Positions 8,651 to 20,145 of a stretch of DNA of 64,000 nt are shown piece after piece (within the stretch, counting starts at the first letter, position 1; the number at the start of each line of letters is the position of its first letter). The stretch is taken from positions 1,984,001 to 2,048,000 of the forward strand of contig NZ_LN850107.1 in the NCBI RefSeq assembly GCF_900070365.1. Reading direction: 5' to 3'. Origin of the DNA: Alloactinosynnema sp. L-07 (GTDB lineage: Bacteria; Actinomycetota; Actinomycetes; Mycobacteriales; Pseudonocardiaceae). Both the position numbers and the translations under genes were made by a program. The notes beneath the pieces were generated by a model. That model ran no database searches, was not told where the DNA came from, and saw only the letters and a program-made list of their open reading frames with translations.

Positions 8651-9079
8651 ATGACCGTGACCACCGAGATCATCGCCAGGGCCGTGATCCGCCGCGACGG
8701 CCACCTCCTGCTGGCCCGCCAGATCGGCAAATCCTGGTACTTCCTGCCCGGCGGCCACATCGAACCCGGAGAACGAGTCGAACCCGCCCTCGTCCGGGAG
8801 ATCGCCGAAGAACTCGGCACCGACGCCAAGATCGCCGGATTCGTCGGCGTCGTCGAACACGGCTACACCGAGGACGGCGCCACCCACCACGAACTCAACC
8901 TCGTCTTCGAGATCGCTCTGGCCCACGGCGACCCCACCAGCCAGGAAGACCACCTGGAATTCCACTGGCTCCCGCTGGCCAAACTCGCCGACACCGACAT
9001 CCGGCCCACCACGCTCAAGAACGCCCTGATCGCCTTTGACGCCGACCGCACCCCATTCTGGCGCGGCTGGAACGGGTGA
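8651..9079 (+). CDS. NUDIX hydrolase
   Basis: A compact 142-residue NUDIX domain. The full box Gx5Ex7REUXEExGU is present at residues 35-57 (G35, E41, R49, E50, E53, E54, G56). It cleaves a nucleoside diphosphate linked to another moiety, for example a sugar nucleotide or oxidised nucleotide. Its place next to an epimerase, glycosyltransferase and kinases makes an NDP-sugar or phosphorylated intermediate a reasonable guess. It is divergent from the APH gene with a 34-bp gap. Confidence 0.88.
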   Translation: MTVTTEIIARAVIRRDGHLLLARQIGKSWYFLPGGHIEPGERVEPALVREIAEELGTDAKIAGFVGVVEHGYTEDGATHHELNLVFEIALAHGDPTSQEDHLEFHWLPLAKLADTDIRPTTLKNALIAFDADRTPFWRGWNG

Positions 9080-9109
9080 GCTCGTAGACCTCGCCACTGC
9101 GGCCGTTCG

Positions 9110-9550
9110 GCCCACACGGTTCCGCCCTTTAACCCCATGTCGAAGGTTGGATGGCTGGCTGGCCGGTGGGGCGTGCGCGACCTCGGACGCTGGCATCTGG
9201 ATCGTCGCGAGTAGCGCTATCCAGGTGGCCTGAATTTTGGCGCGTAGGTCCTCGACCTGGTCGGCATCCACGGCGGCGACCGCGAGACTGCGACGCAGGA
9301 CGCGGTGGGCCTGGCGGATGTTGGTCAACGTTGTTTCGGTGCGGCCGAGCTTGTCGGTCGTGGTGATGAGATGGTCGTGAGGGAACGGATGTAGGCGCCG
9401 CGTTCGCGGTCTAGTGCGAGCGGCGTCCAGGTCCGCGTCATGGTCTGCACGGAGCGCGGCAGACGCCTCGGCGTGGCGGCGTGAATGCTCGGCCAACTCG
9501 TCTCTTTGTCGGCACGCTCGTGGTCGTACTGACGACCTGGTCCCGGTCAC
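9110..9550 (-). pseudogene. remnant of a helical (coiled-coil) protein gene
   Basis: On the minus strand this stretch encodes a long helical segment (about residues RQRDELAEHSRRHAEASAAL through DQVEDLRAKIQATWIALLATI) with good heptads. It has no clear start, and its frame runs on without a stop under the NUDIX gene. The composition resembles the small helical partner proteins found beside tyrosine recombinases, but no motif proves that. I read it as a truncated, decayed gene. The surrounding gap from 9080 shows nothing else that I can support. Confidence 0.3.
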
Positions 9551-9702
9551 CTACGACCAGGTGCTCGTGCCGTCGTTGGGGATGGTCGACCGGATCCGAG
9601 TGCGGCTGACCACCGCCGGGCGTGCGTGCGCCCCTGGCGTGGGCCGACACGATGGCCATGTGAAGCCACCAGGGCGCCGGTCCATGGCTCGCAGGCGCGG
9701 AG

Positions 9703-10218
9703 GTGTCCGAGCGGGAGCTGGCGTCGGTGGTGCTGACGGTCGGCTACGCGGATCGTCGCGGCCGCCCCGCATCGAGGACATCCGCGCCACCAACCCGCGC
9801 GATTCGCGGACCTGCCGCTGCCCCTGGTGCACGGTCTGCCCGCACCGGACGTGGTCCGCGGTCTGGTCCTGCACACCCCACCGCGGTCTCGGCCCCAGCG
9901 GCGAGCGCTGCGAAAGCCGCCCTGGGCTACCTGGTCCGCGCAGTCGAGTATCCACGCAGCTGCGAGGTCGCTGCAGGGTGCCGGGTGGAGATGCTCTTCG
10001 GTGATCGGGCCGGGGACACCACCGTCACCACCTGGACCGCGGCGCACGGGACCTACACTGGCTCCTGCGGCGGGGTCGATGGCCGAAGCCAGACGATCCT
10101 CGCCTGTGAGACCCAGCCTGAGTCCGGCAACGCCGCAGACCTGGCCGACGCGGGCGAGGCTGTGACGTTTCTCGACGCTGCCGCTGCGAATCCGTGGCTG
10201 CAGCACCAGCGCTTCTGA
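9703..10218 (+). CDS. hypothetical protein, possibly degraded
   Basis: About 171 residues. The last 110 (from ALGYLVRAVEYPRSCEV to the end) have coding-like composition, with four Cys that could pair. The middle (residues 20-70) is Arg/Pro/Ala-rich and looks out of frame. Other frames here contain protein-like pieces too (a CPWC-x-VC motif near 9815), so one or more frameshifts are likely. No function is assigned. Confidence 0.3.
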   Translation: MSERELASVVLTVGYADRRGRPASRTSAPPTRAIRGPAAAPGARSARTGRGPRSGPAHPTAVSAPAASAAKAALGYLVRAVEYPRSCEVAAGCRVEMLFGDRAGDTTVTTWTAAHGTYTGSCGGVDGRSQTILACETQPESGNAADLADAGEAVTFLDAAAANPWLQHQRF

Positions 10219-10467
10219 CCTGCATCCTTCTGATCAAGGAGAGCACGGGCAACCCGCGCCCGTTGGCGGCGAGCCCAGCTGTAGCCAGGCCCCAGCCTTG
10301 CCTCTCACTCCGTGGTAGGCCGTTCGGCCGAACCAATGGGACTACGTCCAAAAAGGACTCGCGTGCGGGCTGTTCGCCGCGGACCGCGGACCAATACAGC
10401 AGGGCCACCCCCGGCCGGGGCAAGGCCAACCCGACCGCAATCGGTTCACCCGTGCCCTTCCCGGCCG

Positions 10468-10530
10468 GGAGTGCCCTTCTCGGCCGGGCGCGAATCCACG
10501 CGTCCGACTCGCGCCTAGGAGGGGCACTCC
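10468..10530 (+). promoter_or_regulatory. stem-loop enclosing a Shine-Dalgarno sequence
   Basis: Outer arms GGAGTGCCC (10468-10476) and GGGCACTCC (10522-10530) enclose an inner hairpin GGCGCGA/TCGCGCC (10487-10493, 10509-10515). The AGGAGG at 10517-10522 sits at the base of the right outer arm, 10 bp before the ATG at 10533, so folding could limit ribosome access. Regulation is inferred. Confidence 0.4.
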
Positions 10531-10532
10531 TG

Positions 10533-11021
10533 ATGAGTTCTTCACCGACACCAGTCCGCCTGCCGCTGGCCCGGGACGACGACCGACCTACAGTCACTGG
10601 TCCATATCGCCCGGTTCGCCTACGAAGACCAGTACCAGCGGGCACCGACCTGCGTGAAGCCGCTTACCAGGACATGCGGAGGTATTGCGCGATGTTCGGC
10701 TTGGCCTTCGCCTTCTACGACGTGCACTTCTTCTCTGGGCAGCGATGGGCCAGGAGTCCCGGCGTCGGCTGCCTCCCGGACTGTGTCCGCGGAGTGCGCG
10801 CGAGCGTCAATGCCGCCCAATTGCCAGCTCACGACGCCGAGCGTGCCCGACGTGGTCAACTCGCCGTGCCTCAACCGATCCCTCCTGGCAGCGGGGGCGC
10901 AGGCACTGGAACGACGTTCTCGACGGGACCACGCGCCGCCAGCGGCGCAGCCTGCGTAGGCAACTGCGCCGCGCGAGATGCGCTGGAGCGTCCCGCCAGC
11001 CCAGCGGCCGCGACGAGCTGA
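10533..11021 (+). CDS. hypothetical protein, low confidence
   Basis: The ATG at 10533 follows a perfect AGGAGG. The first 110 residues look partly protein-like (YCAMFGLAFAFYDVHFFSGQ). The C-terminal part is Gly/Ala/Pro-rich and resembles intergenic DNA. Coding-like pieces also occur in the other two forward frames between 10.6 and 11.0 kb, so this may be a frameshifted gene. Nothing recognisable was found. The gap from 11022 to 11301 holds only GC-rich hairpin-prone sequence. Confidence 0.3.
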   Translation: MSSSPTPVRLPLARDDDRPTVTGPYRPVRLRRPVPAGTDLREAAYQDMRRYCAMFGLAFAFYDVHFFSGQRWARSPGVGCLPDCVRGVRASVNAAQLPAHDAERARRGQLAVPQPIPPGSGGAGTGTTFSTGPRAASGAACVGNCAARDALERPASPAAATS

Positions 11022-11301
11022 GCACACGCGGCGTCGACGGAACCACGGCCGCGCCGCTTCGCGGGCCGCTGCCCGATACGGCTGCCGCCGGTGCTTCGCC
11101 ACGGGGCACGCCGTCGGTCCGCAGCGCCCGCGCATCCGGGAAACACCTGGGCGGGTCTCGCGCGTGGCCGCGCCAGTCCAGCACGCCGGCGCACGGCACG
11201 GGCACAGGGACGGGCCACCACCGAAACGCGCCGCATCCCCCCGTGCCGTGCCCCCAGCCCGCTCGATCCCTCCCGTCCACGCACACGACCGGAGGCCCAC
11301 A

Positions 11302-11928
11302 GTGCTTGATGAAACCGACCTGGACGACCTGCGCACGGGGTCCTGGACCGCGCCGGCACCAGCCGAAATCCCTGCCTTGCACGCGAGTCTGCGGCGCTGG
11401 CTCGGCCACCCGTACTTCCTCAAAGTCACCTGCGACGCGCTCGCCGCCGGCAACGGCACGATCTTCCCGTCCGCAGTCGATCCGTTGGAGGCCGCGGCCA
11501 TCCTGCTCAGCGAAGAAATCGACCGCCTGGCCGCAGCAGACCTATACGCAGTCGACCCGACGATGACCGCCGAGGCCCTCACCGCTGGCGCCCACCTGCC
11601 GGATCTGTCGGTGGAGTCCAGCGAACTGCCCTCACCGCAGGGATTCATGGTTTTCTCCGCTCCGATCGGCTACTCCGACGCCCCGGGGGAGTCGGTGCCG
11701 ATCGTGGCCTGCTCCTGGGGTCGGTCCCCGCACTGTGCCCCGCCCGGTGGCGCGGTGTGGCTGACGTTCTGGTCGGCGCCGGACATCGAGCAGCTCATCC
11801 GCGTCGGCGTTTGGGCGGGCCTGACCATCGATGAGGTCCGTCGTCAGGTCGATCAGTCCGGCCCCGCTCTGGTCTGGGACGACGAGGCGCTGCTGTGCTG
11901 GTCACTGGCACGCCTGAGATCGCTGTGA
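11302..11928 (+). CDS. hypothetical protein
   Basis: A 208-residue acidic protein beginning at a GTG with GGAGG 6 bp upstream. It has no recognised domain. It contains a Trp/Pro-rich middle (IVACSWGRSPHCAPPGGAVWLTFWS) and ends in a helical DEVRRQVDQSG segment. It has no membrane helix or signal peptide. The stop overlaps the start of the next gene (GTGA), so the two are coupled. Codon use matches the accessory backbone. Confidence 0.65.
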   Translation: MLDETDLDDLRTGSWTAPAPAEIPALHASLRRWLGHPYFLKVTCDALAAGNGTIFPSAVDPLEAAAILLSEEIDRLAAADLYAVDPTMTAEALTAGAHLPDLSVESSELPSPQGFMVFSAPIGYSDAPGESVPIVACSWGRSPHCAPPGGAVWLTFWSAPDIEQLIRVGVWAGLTIDEVRRQVDQSGPALVWDDEALLCWSLARLRSL

Positions 11929-12431
11929 CGGACCGCTGTGTCGCGACGGAGGACATCACGGGTGTCATCGCGAAGAATCGAAGCGTTCCGTGGCTCCAGA
12001 CGGTGCTCGCGGCCTGGTTCCTTGTCCGGAATCCCGCGATCGTCGAGATCACCGAGCAGCACCCATCCCGCCCGGAACGTCGACGCGCAGCGCGCGCCGG
12101 AAGCACGCTGCAACCGGTTCGCGTGGTGAGTGTCAACCGCCGCGTCAGCGCGAACTCTCCTCGCCCTGCCGAGTCGGGCCGCACCGTCAACGTCCGGTTC
12201 CCTGTGACCGGTCACTGGCGCGACCAGGCCTATGGGGCCGGTCGCGCACTGCGCCGCCGCATGTGGATCAAGGAGCATTGGCGAGGCTCTCCCGACGATC
12301 CCGTTCGCGACCGCCCAAGGGTGACAGCTGTGGAAGCCGCACCCGACAGCGTGGATGGACAGTCGAACATGTCGGCACGTGCGGAACGGGAACGCCCGAA
12401 TGGGACTCGGCCCCTGCCGTCAGATTCGTAG
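11925..12431 (+). CDS. hypothetical protein with a basic C-terminal module
   Basis: A 168-residue basic protein coupled to the upstream gene by a GTGA overlap. The stretch VTGHWRDQAYGAGRALRRRMWIKEHWRG (split here as HWRDQAYG, RRRMWIKEHWRG) followed by RDRPRVTAVE matches a basic Trp/Arg-rich module that I recall at the C-terminus of many actinobacterial plasmid and integrative-element proteins. Its role is unknown, and nucleic-acid contact is a guess from the charge. Confidence 0.6.
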   Translation: MTDRCVATEDITGVIAKNRSVPWLQTVLAAWFLVRNPAIVEITEQHPSRPERRRAARAGSTLQPVRVVSVNRRVSANSPRPAESGRTVNVRFPVTGHWRDQAYGAGRALRRRMWIKEHWRGSPDDPVRDRPRVTAVEAAPDSVDGQSNMSARAERERPNGTRPLPSDS

Positions 12432-12483
12432 CGTTCGGGCACCTGCTCTGCCGCGTGGACGCCAGTAGAGCAGCAGCCCCGTT

Positions 12484-12542
12484 GTCGGTGGTCCAGGCCA
12501 CGCCGCTGCGCGGTCGGCTGCCGCCGAGCCTGGACCACCGAC
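12484..12542 (+). repeat. intergenic stem-loop, conserved-loop family
   Basis: Perfect 15-bp stem GTCGGTGGTCCAGGC (12484-12498) / 12528-12542. The 29-nt loop carries the core CGCTGCGCGGTCGGCT, shared with the loops at 16373, 60552 and, in part, 33455. It lies 57 bp before the start at 12599. Confidence 0.7.
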
Positions 12543-12598
12543 ACCGGGGTCGCTGGGCGTGCGCCCGCCCACGAACTACCATCGAGCAGGAGAACCGG

Positions 12599-12910
12599 AT
12601 GGCGCACGCGCTGATCGACGATCAGGACGGTTCCTTCCAGGGGACCGACCTGACTGGCACCGGCATGGTCTACCGCGACCAACTGGTCCGTTATCACCGC
12701 CTGGACCGGGGCTATGTCTTCCCTGGCCGACAGATAGTTGATGTCCCCGGCCACTGCTGGCCGGCGCCCGGCCCCGAGCACTGCACCGACCCCTCGTTCA
12801 GGGGTTGCTGGTTCGACGGCAACGGTCGTCCGATCTCCGACATTTGCGATCCCGACGCGCCCGAAGGCGTCGTATTGCTCTGTGTCACATGCGGCCTGGA
12901 CTGCACGTAG
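12599..12910 (+). CDS. small hypothetical protein
   Basis: 103 residues, ATG start with AGCAGGAG about 10 bp upstream. It contains six Cys, including CWPAPGPEHC, CDP and a terminal CVTCGLDC, which could bind a metal such as zinc. It has no membrane segment. It follows a conserved-loop hairpin and stands alone on the plus strand. The family was not recognised. The following gap (12911-13212) holds the hairpin at 13108. Confidence 0.55.
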   Translation: MAHALIDDQDGSFQGTDLTGTGMVYRDQLVRYHRLDRGYVFPGRQIVDVPGHCWPAPGPEHCTDPSFRGCWFDGNGRPISDICDPDAPEGVVLLCVTCGLDCT

Positions 12911-13107
12911 ATCGGCAACGCCGCCATGAGGTCACCGCACAGGCATGGCGCGCTCGTTGCCATCGCCGCTAGTGCGATGACATTCCGTTCTCGATCGACC
13001 CGCGTCCCACCGGGGATGAGTAGGCCCTTCCCTCCTGGCCGCTTCGGTCGCTTGCCCGCCCGGCTTGGGTGTCCTGCAGGCGGATCAGGGCAGCGGAGCA
13101 GACCTGA

Positions 13108-13156
13108 ACGGGGACGTCATGCGTCCGCTGCGCGGCCGATGCCATGACGTCCCCGT
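13108..13156 (+). repeat. intergenic stem-loop, conserved-loop family
   Basis: Perfect 14-bp stem ACGGGGACGTCATG (13108-13121) / 13143-13156 with a 21-nt loop containing CCGCTGCGCGG. It lies 57 bp before the start at 13213. Confidence 0.7.
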
Positions 13157-13212
13157 CCAAGGGTCTACTTCATGTTTCCCGGACCGCCTGCCCAACAGCC
13201 AAGGAGAGCCCG

Positions 13213-16139
<2,927 letters not shown>

Positions 16140-16361
16140 ACCGTCGGCGCCAGCGACGACCTCGCCGAGCCCGATACCTGGTTCGGTGAGGTCGCCGAGT
16201 GCGAGTGCGGCGGTCAACTCGTGAACGACCCCAGGATGTCCTCCAACCACCTCATGCCGGTTGCGAGCGTGTTCCCGCCCGCCTCAACCCTGTTCGGCAG
16301 ATAGGTTGTCCCTGGTCAGAGGGCGAATCGTGACCCGCTGAACGACAGCAGTCCGTCCCGA
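16140..16361 (+). other. gap with an in-frame open stretch after ligA
   Basis: Directly after the ligA TGA the same frame stays open for about 54 codons to a TAG near 16303, and reads like protein (DLAEPDTWFGEVAECECGG, then a Met/Pro-rich tail). There is no good start codon. It could be a former ligA extension, a small zinc protein or chance. Otherwise nothing is seen before the hairpin at 16362. Confidence 0.25.
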
Positions 16362-16412
16362 CATGGTCAAGGCAGACCGCTGCGCGGTCGGCTCCGCCGA
16401 ACCTTGACCATG
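16362..16412 (+). repeat. intergenic stem-loop, conserved-loop family
   Basis: Perfect 11-bp stem CATGGTCAAGG (16362-16372) / 16402-16412. The 29-nt loop carries CGCTGCGCGGTCGGCT then CCGCCGA, nearly identical to the loop at 12499. It lies 90 bp before the ssb start. Confidence 0.7.
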
Positions 16413-16502
16413 CCCGTCCTGGCCCGCTTGCCGACGCGCGTTCACGTACCACCCACCGACCGCAACGGACACTGTATCCTTTGCGAGACAGGGAGAATCA
16501 CA

Positions 16503-16994
16503 ATGGCTGGCGACACCACGATCACCGTGATCGGCAACCTGACCGCAGACCCCGAGCTGCGCTTCACCCCGTCGGGTGCGGCCGTGGCTAGCTTCACGGT
16601 GGCGTCGACTCCCCGCACGTTCGACAAGGCGAGCGGCGAGTGGAAAGACGGCGAGGCGCTGTTCCTGCGATGCAACATCTGGCGTCAGGCCGCGGAGAAC
16701 GTGGCCGAGTCGCTGACCCGCGGCGCGCGGGTGATCGTGAGCGGACGGCTCAAGCAGCGGTCCTTCGAGACCCGTGAGGGCGAGAAGCGCACCGTCATCG
16801 AGCTCGAGGTCGACGAGGTCGGCCCGTCGCTGAAATATGCGACGGCGAAGGTCAACAAGGTCAGTCGAGGCACCGGTGGTGGCGGCGGCGGATACGGCGG
16901 TCCCTCGGGCGCGCCCGCCGACGACCCGTGGGCCTCCGCTCCGCCATCCGGCGGCGGTGGCGGCGGCGGCTTCAACGACGAGCCTCCCTTCTGA
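16503..16994 (+). CDS. ssb: single-stranded DNA-binding protein
   Basis: A 163-residue SSB. The N-terminal OB fold (about residues 5-112) contains the family signatures [39 protein letters not shown] and [17 protein letters not shown] Gly-rich linker (about 121-155) leads to the acidic tip FNDEPPF, which recruits replication and repair partners; the usual tip is DDDIPF. It coats ssDNA as a tetramer during replication, conjugal transfer or RecT-mediated annealing. GGGAGAA precedes the ATG. A strong hairpin terminator follows 15 bp after the stop. Confidence 0.95.
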   Translation: MAGDTTITVIGNLTADPELRFTPSGAAVASFTVASTPRTFDKASGEWKDGEALFLRCNIWRQAAENVAESLTRGARVIVSGRLKQRSFETREGEKRTVIELEVDEVGPSLKYATAKVNKVSRGTGGGGGGYGGPSGAPADDPWASAPPSGGGGGGGFNDEPPF

Positions 16995-17009
16995 TCCCCG
17001 GTCCCACTG

Positions 17010-17048
17010 CGGCGAGGCCGGTCCCCACGCGGGGGACCGGCCTCGCCG
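17010..17048. terminator. bidirectional terminator between convergent genes
   Basis: Perfect 17-bp stem CGGCGAGGCCGGTCCCC (17010-17026) / 17032-17048 with a 5-nt loop, between the convergent ssb and the minus-strand gene ending at 17085. There is no U tract, as is common in actinomycetes. Confidence 0.8.
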
Positions 17049-17084
17049 TGTGACCTGCGGTCCCCCGCTGGACAAGTGACGTGT

Positions 17085-18014
17085 TCAGCAGGGCACCACC
17101 ACGACGCCCGCGACCTTGTCCCTGACCCACGCGGGCGGCTCAACACCCGCGAGCACGTCCTGGACGTAACCGGGAGGCGTAGTTCGTAGCCCGCGCAGGA
17201 TGTGCGGGAAGTACGGCACCCGCAGGTGCCCACGGTCCATCGGCAGCACCGGGAACACCGGTTCACCAGGCACATCGGTGTTTACGTGGTCCTCTACGGC
17301 CACACTGAACATGCCTGCCCGGGCCCGTGACACCGTCGAGAAGATCGTCCTGGCCACATGCTTAGCGCCCTGCTGCCCCTGCGCCAAGAATGCCCGCAAC
17401 TGCGGCTCGGTCGCCCGCCAGTTCAAGTCCACGATGGGTCCGGCCGCGACCGTAGGATCGGCCAAGTCCTCCAAGGCAACCGAGTGGCCCAGCGCCTCCT
17501 CCGCGGCGTACCGCGGATCATGACCTGCCTGCTCAGCCAGCAGACCGGCCAACATCGACACTCCGGCCTTCGAGCAACGAGCACACGGGTCACGGTGCTG
17601 CGGCCCGCAGCTCAGCCCAGCGCGATAGTCGACATCGCCGCAGTACAGCGCGTACACCGCAGGAACCGCGAACAGCTCGGCCGTCTCGAATAGACGCCCC
17701 ATCTGCTTGCCGTCGCGGTAGCCGAAGTCGACGGTGAATCGGGAACCGCGTCGGTGCAGTTTCTTGGCCTGCACCAGCATTCCGAAGCAGTAACCCTCAG
17801 AGTCGATCCACCACCACAGCCAGTCCGCGCCAACCGCGCCCTCCTGAGCGCTGGTGAACGCGGCAGTCTTGATCACCGGGGCGGCCGCGCGCCACAGGAC
17901 CGAAGTGACGTGCTCCTCCGGCCACGGCAGCTCCAGCCGCTGCATGTCGCTCATGAAGCTCTCGGCCGCGCGCCGCGCCGCGGCCAGCGTCGCCACCACA
18001 TCAGTGTCCGTCAC
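17085..18014 (-). CDS. putative PD-(D/E)XK nuclease-like protein
   Basis: A 309-residue protein. Residues 52-86 (TSAQEGAVGADWLWWW then FGMLVQAKKL) resemble the core of PD-(D/E)XK nucleases, with E58, D64 and Q82-x-K84 as candidate catalytic residues. I recall similar proteins under the label DUF6615. A Cys cluster (CGPQHRDPCARC, about 147-158) may bind zinc. The C-terminal half has no known motif. The protein would cut nucleic acid if active. It is the only minus-strand gene in this part of the backbone and converges on ssb. The ATG at 18014 gives the family-like N-terminus. Confidence 0.6.
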   Translation of the reverse strand: MTDTDVVATLAAARRAAESFMSDMQRLELPWPEEHVTSVLWRAAAPVIKTAAFTSAQEGAVGADWLWWWIDSEGYCFGMLVQAKKLHRRGSRFTVDFGYRDGKQMGRLFETAELFAVPAVYALYCGDVDYRAGLSCGPQHRDPCARCSKAGVSMLAGLLAEQAGHDPRYAAEEALGHSVALEDLADPTVAAGPIVDLNWRATEPQLRAFLAQGQQGAKHVARTIFSTVSRARAGMFSVAVEDHVNTDVPGEPVFPVLPMDRGHLRVPYFPHILRGLRTTPPGYVQDVLAGVEPPAWVRDKVAGVVVVPC

Positions 18015-18541
18015 GCAGCCACCGCCGAACCATTCCCAACCAGCTCAGCCCGTGCAAGCAAGGACTTGAACGGGACAGTCGCTGTGCCTTGCCGATCCCG
18101 AGCAGTGTCCCAGTCGATGTAGAGCCTCGGTGCCCTGCGGCGGAATGACGTCCACTCGGCCGTGGAGAACTCCGATCCGAGGTTCTCCTAGTCACTCCGC
18201 GTCGTCGTGCCCGTCGCAGTGCCAGCGACGCAGCCGTGGTGCGGCAGGAACGCGACCTCGAGGTTCTCCACGCCGTCATGGACCTCGGCGGCGGTCCCGG
18301 GTCTCGTGCGCGCTGATCTGCGATACCTCCTCGCTCAATTCCCGTTGACCGGCGACCTGGGCGGTCCTGCTGCAGCCCGGCGCGGGGCGCCTACGCATCG
18401 AGGTGTTCCTCACCTCGGCTGATTCGGAGCCGTAGGTATACCCGACAACCGGTGTCCGGCCAGCCGGGCTCGCCGCCTCCGCAGGTGGTGGCTGCGCACT
18501 CTGGACCGCCACGCCGGCTGCGCCCGATGCCCGCCGCCCAC
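18015..18541. other. gene-free stretch with decayed coding fragments
   Basis: No intact gene was found. Short forward pieces look protein-like but change frame: ERDLEVLHAVMDLGGGPG near 18260, LVRADLRYLLAQFPLTGDLGG near 18310 and LLQPGAGRLRIEVFLTSADSEP ending near 18437. They look like the remains of one small gene broken by at least two frameshifts. Confidence 0.3.
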
Positions 18542-18600
18542 CCGTCCGGGGGAGACGAGCCCCTTCGGGGTCGCGCTGCGCGCGATCACTCCCCGGACGG
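18542..18600 (+). repeat. intergenic stem-loop, second loop class
   Basis: Stem CCGTCCGGGGGAG (18542-18554) / CTCCCCGGACGG (18589-18600), one bulge. The 34-nt loop includes GTCGCGCTGCGCGCGATCA and is almost identical to the loop of the hairpin at 23703. It lies 150 bp before the DUF932 gene. Confidence 0.65.
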
Positions 18601-18751
18601 ACCAGCGGCGGAGCCCCGGCCGGTCCGGCCTCGGCGGTCCGGTCGAGCCGCGCCCCACCCACGGGTAGGGCGTCAGCACCCGGCCAGCAATTCACCGCAG
18701 TCAAGCGCTGCGCGCCCGGGTGGCCGCCATCGTCGAAGGAGCCCGCACGCG

Positions 18752-19903
18752 ATGACCACTATCGAGATGACCACCCCGTTCACTCAGCGTCCCCAGTTGT
18801 CGATCGACGAGATGCTCGGCCGGTTGCGCGAGCAGCAGGCTCGCCAGAAGGACATGGTCGTGCCCGCGCACAAGATGCGGATCACCCCCGAGGGTCACCT
18901 CGAGGTGGACGAGCCACGCCTGAGCCCCACCGGCGTCGACTCCACCAGCTTGTTCGACCTGTCCGGGCCGTTCGACTCCGGCATCGCAGGCAAGTTGGGG
19001 GTCCCGGCGCTCTACATCGCGCGCATGCGCGAGAACGGGATGCTGTCGTTGTTCGCCGACAACGTCAACGCCTGGCTCGGGCTGGAGCCGAACAAGCCGT
19101 TCCTCGTCCGGACCTTCAGCCCGCAGGGCACCGAGGAGCGAGGTCTCGCGCGCGCCCTGCTGTCGGACTCCTATGCCTTCCGCGACAACCTGCCGCTGCT
19201 GACCGCGGTCCTTGACGGCATCGCCGACCGGGCGGCGGAGGTCAGGATCACTGGTGAACTGACCGAGCGCCGCATGTACGTGCGCGTGTTCGCACCGACC
19301 ATCACCACTGAGGCCCCGGAACTGCTGCAGTTCTACCGGTCACCGTTCAGCGGCGAGTTCGGCCGAGACAACCCGGTGGTGGCCGCAGGGTTCGAGCTGA
19401 CCAACAGTGAGTTGGGCTTCGGCGCGTCCACGATCACCCCGAAGCTGCGCGTCCGGGTGTGCAGCAACGGCCTGACCATCACCGAGGACGCGCTTCGCAC
19501 CATCCACACCGGCGGCAAGCTCGAGCACGGCGTCGTCCGCTACAGCGCCGAGACCATCCGCAAGGAGTTGGAGTCAGCCACCGCCCGTACGCGCGACGCC
19601 GCCCGGACTTTCCTCGACCTGCCATACATGTCCCGCAAGCTCGCCGAGATCGCAAGGCGCGCCGGAATCCCGGTCGCCGACCCGCAGGCGACCATCGAGC
19701 ACGTGGGCAAGATTGTCGGCTACACGAAGGACGAGCAGAACCTGATCTTCGCCCACTTCACCCAGGGCGCGGATTCCTCAGCAGGCGGCGTCCTGCACGC
19801 GGTGACCAGTGCCGCGCAGGTCCTGCCCGACGCGGATGCTGCCTACGACATGGAGCGCAGTGCTCTCAAGGCACTCGCAGTCGCTGCCGCGTTCCAGCGC
19901 TGA
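18752..19903 (+). CDS. DUF932 (phage/plasmid-like) protein
   Basis: A 383-residue protein of the DUF932 family common on plasmids, phages and integrative elements. Matching features are the N-terminal helix plus LRLTPTG-like segment (HKMRITPEGHLEVDEPRLSPTG), RTFSPQGTEERGLARALLSDSY, the core strand RMYVRVFAPTIT, GFELTNSELGFGASTITPKL and CSNGLTI. The biochemical role of the family is not established. It is cytoplasmic, with no membrane segment. The ATG at 18752 gives the usual N-terminus, though the ribosome-binding site is weak. A terminator-like hairpin follows 6 bp after the stop. Confidence 0.85.
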   Translation: MTTIEMTTPFTQRPQLSIDEMLGRLREQQARQKDMVVPAHKMRITPEGHLEVDEPRLSPTGVDSTSLFDLSGPFDSGIAGKLGVPALYIARMRENGMLSLFADNVNAWLGLEPNKPFLVRTFSPQGTEERGLARALLSDSYAFRDNLPLLTAVLDGIADRAAEVRITGELTERRMYVRVFAPTITTEAPELLQFYRSPFSGEFGRDNPVVAAGFELTNSELGFGASTITPKLRVRVCSNGLTITEDALRTIHTGGKLEHGVVRYSAETIRKELESATARTRDAARTFLDLPYMSRKLAEIARRAGIPVADPQATIEHVGKIVGYTKDEQNLIFAHFTQGADSSAGGVLHAVTSAAQVLPDADAAYDMERSALKALAVAAAFQR

Positions 19904-19909
19904 CCTGCC

Positions 19910-19943
19910 GGGCCCGGCCGCAGTGTGACTGCGGCCGGGGCCC
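19910..19943 (+). terminator. terminator after the DUF932 gene
   Basis: GGGCCCGGCCGCAG (19910-19923) pairs with CTGCGGCCGGGGCCC (19929-19943), one bulge and 5-nt loop, starting 6 bp after the stop. A weaker CCCCGCC/GGCGGGG pair follows at 20007-20040, before the next gene at 20146. Confidence 0.7.
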
Positions 19944-20145
19944 GTCCTCATCGACAGCCCGAATCCCGCCGTGCGTCGCGTGCGTGGACCGCCCAGCCCA
20001 GCAGACCCCCGCCAGCACCGCGGCCGGAAGCCCGGCGGGGCCGGGCACCTGAGGTGCAGGCCCGCCAGGCATCCACGCCGGCCGCCGCACCGGCGCGGCC
20101 CGCTCGACCGACGGCGTCCACGCACCCAATTGCACGGAGGACGTC

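Noticed and set aside
18130..18704. Several small genes between 18.1 and 18.7 kb
   Set aside because: Pieces change frame, lack starts and ribosome-binding sites, and part of the stretch is a stem-loop; treated as decayed sequence.
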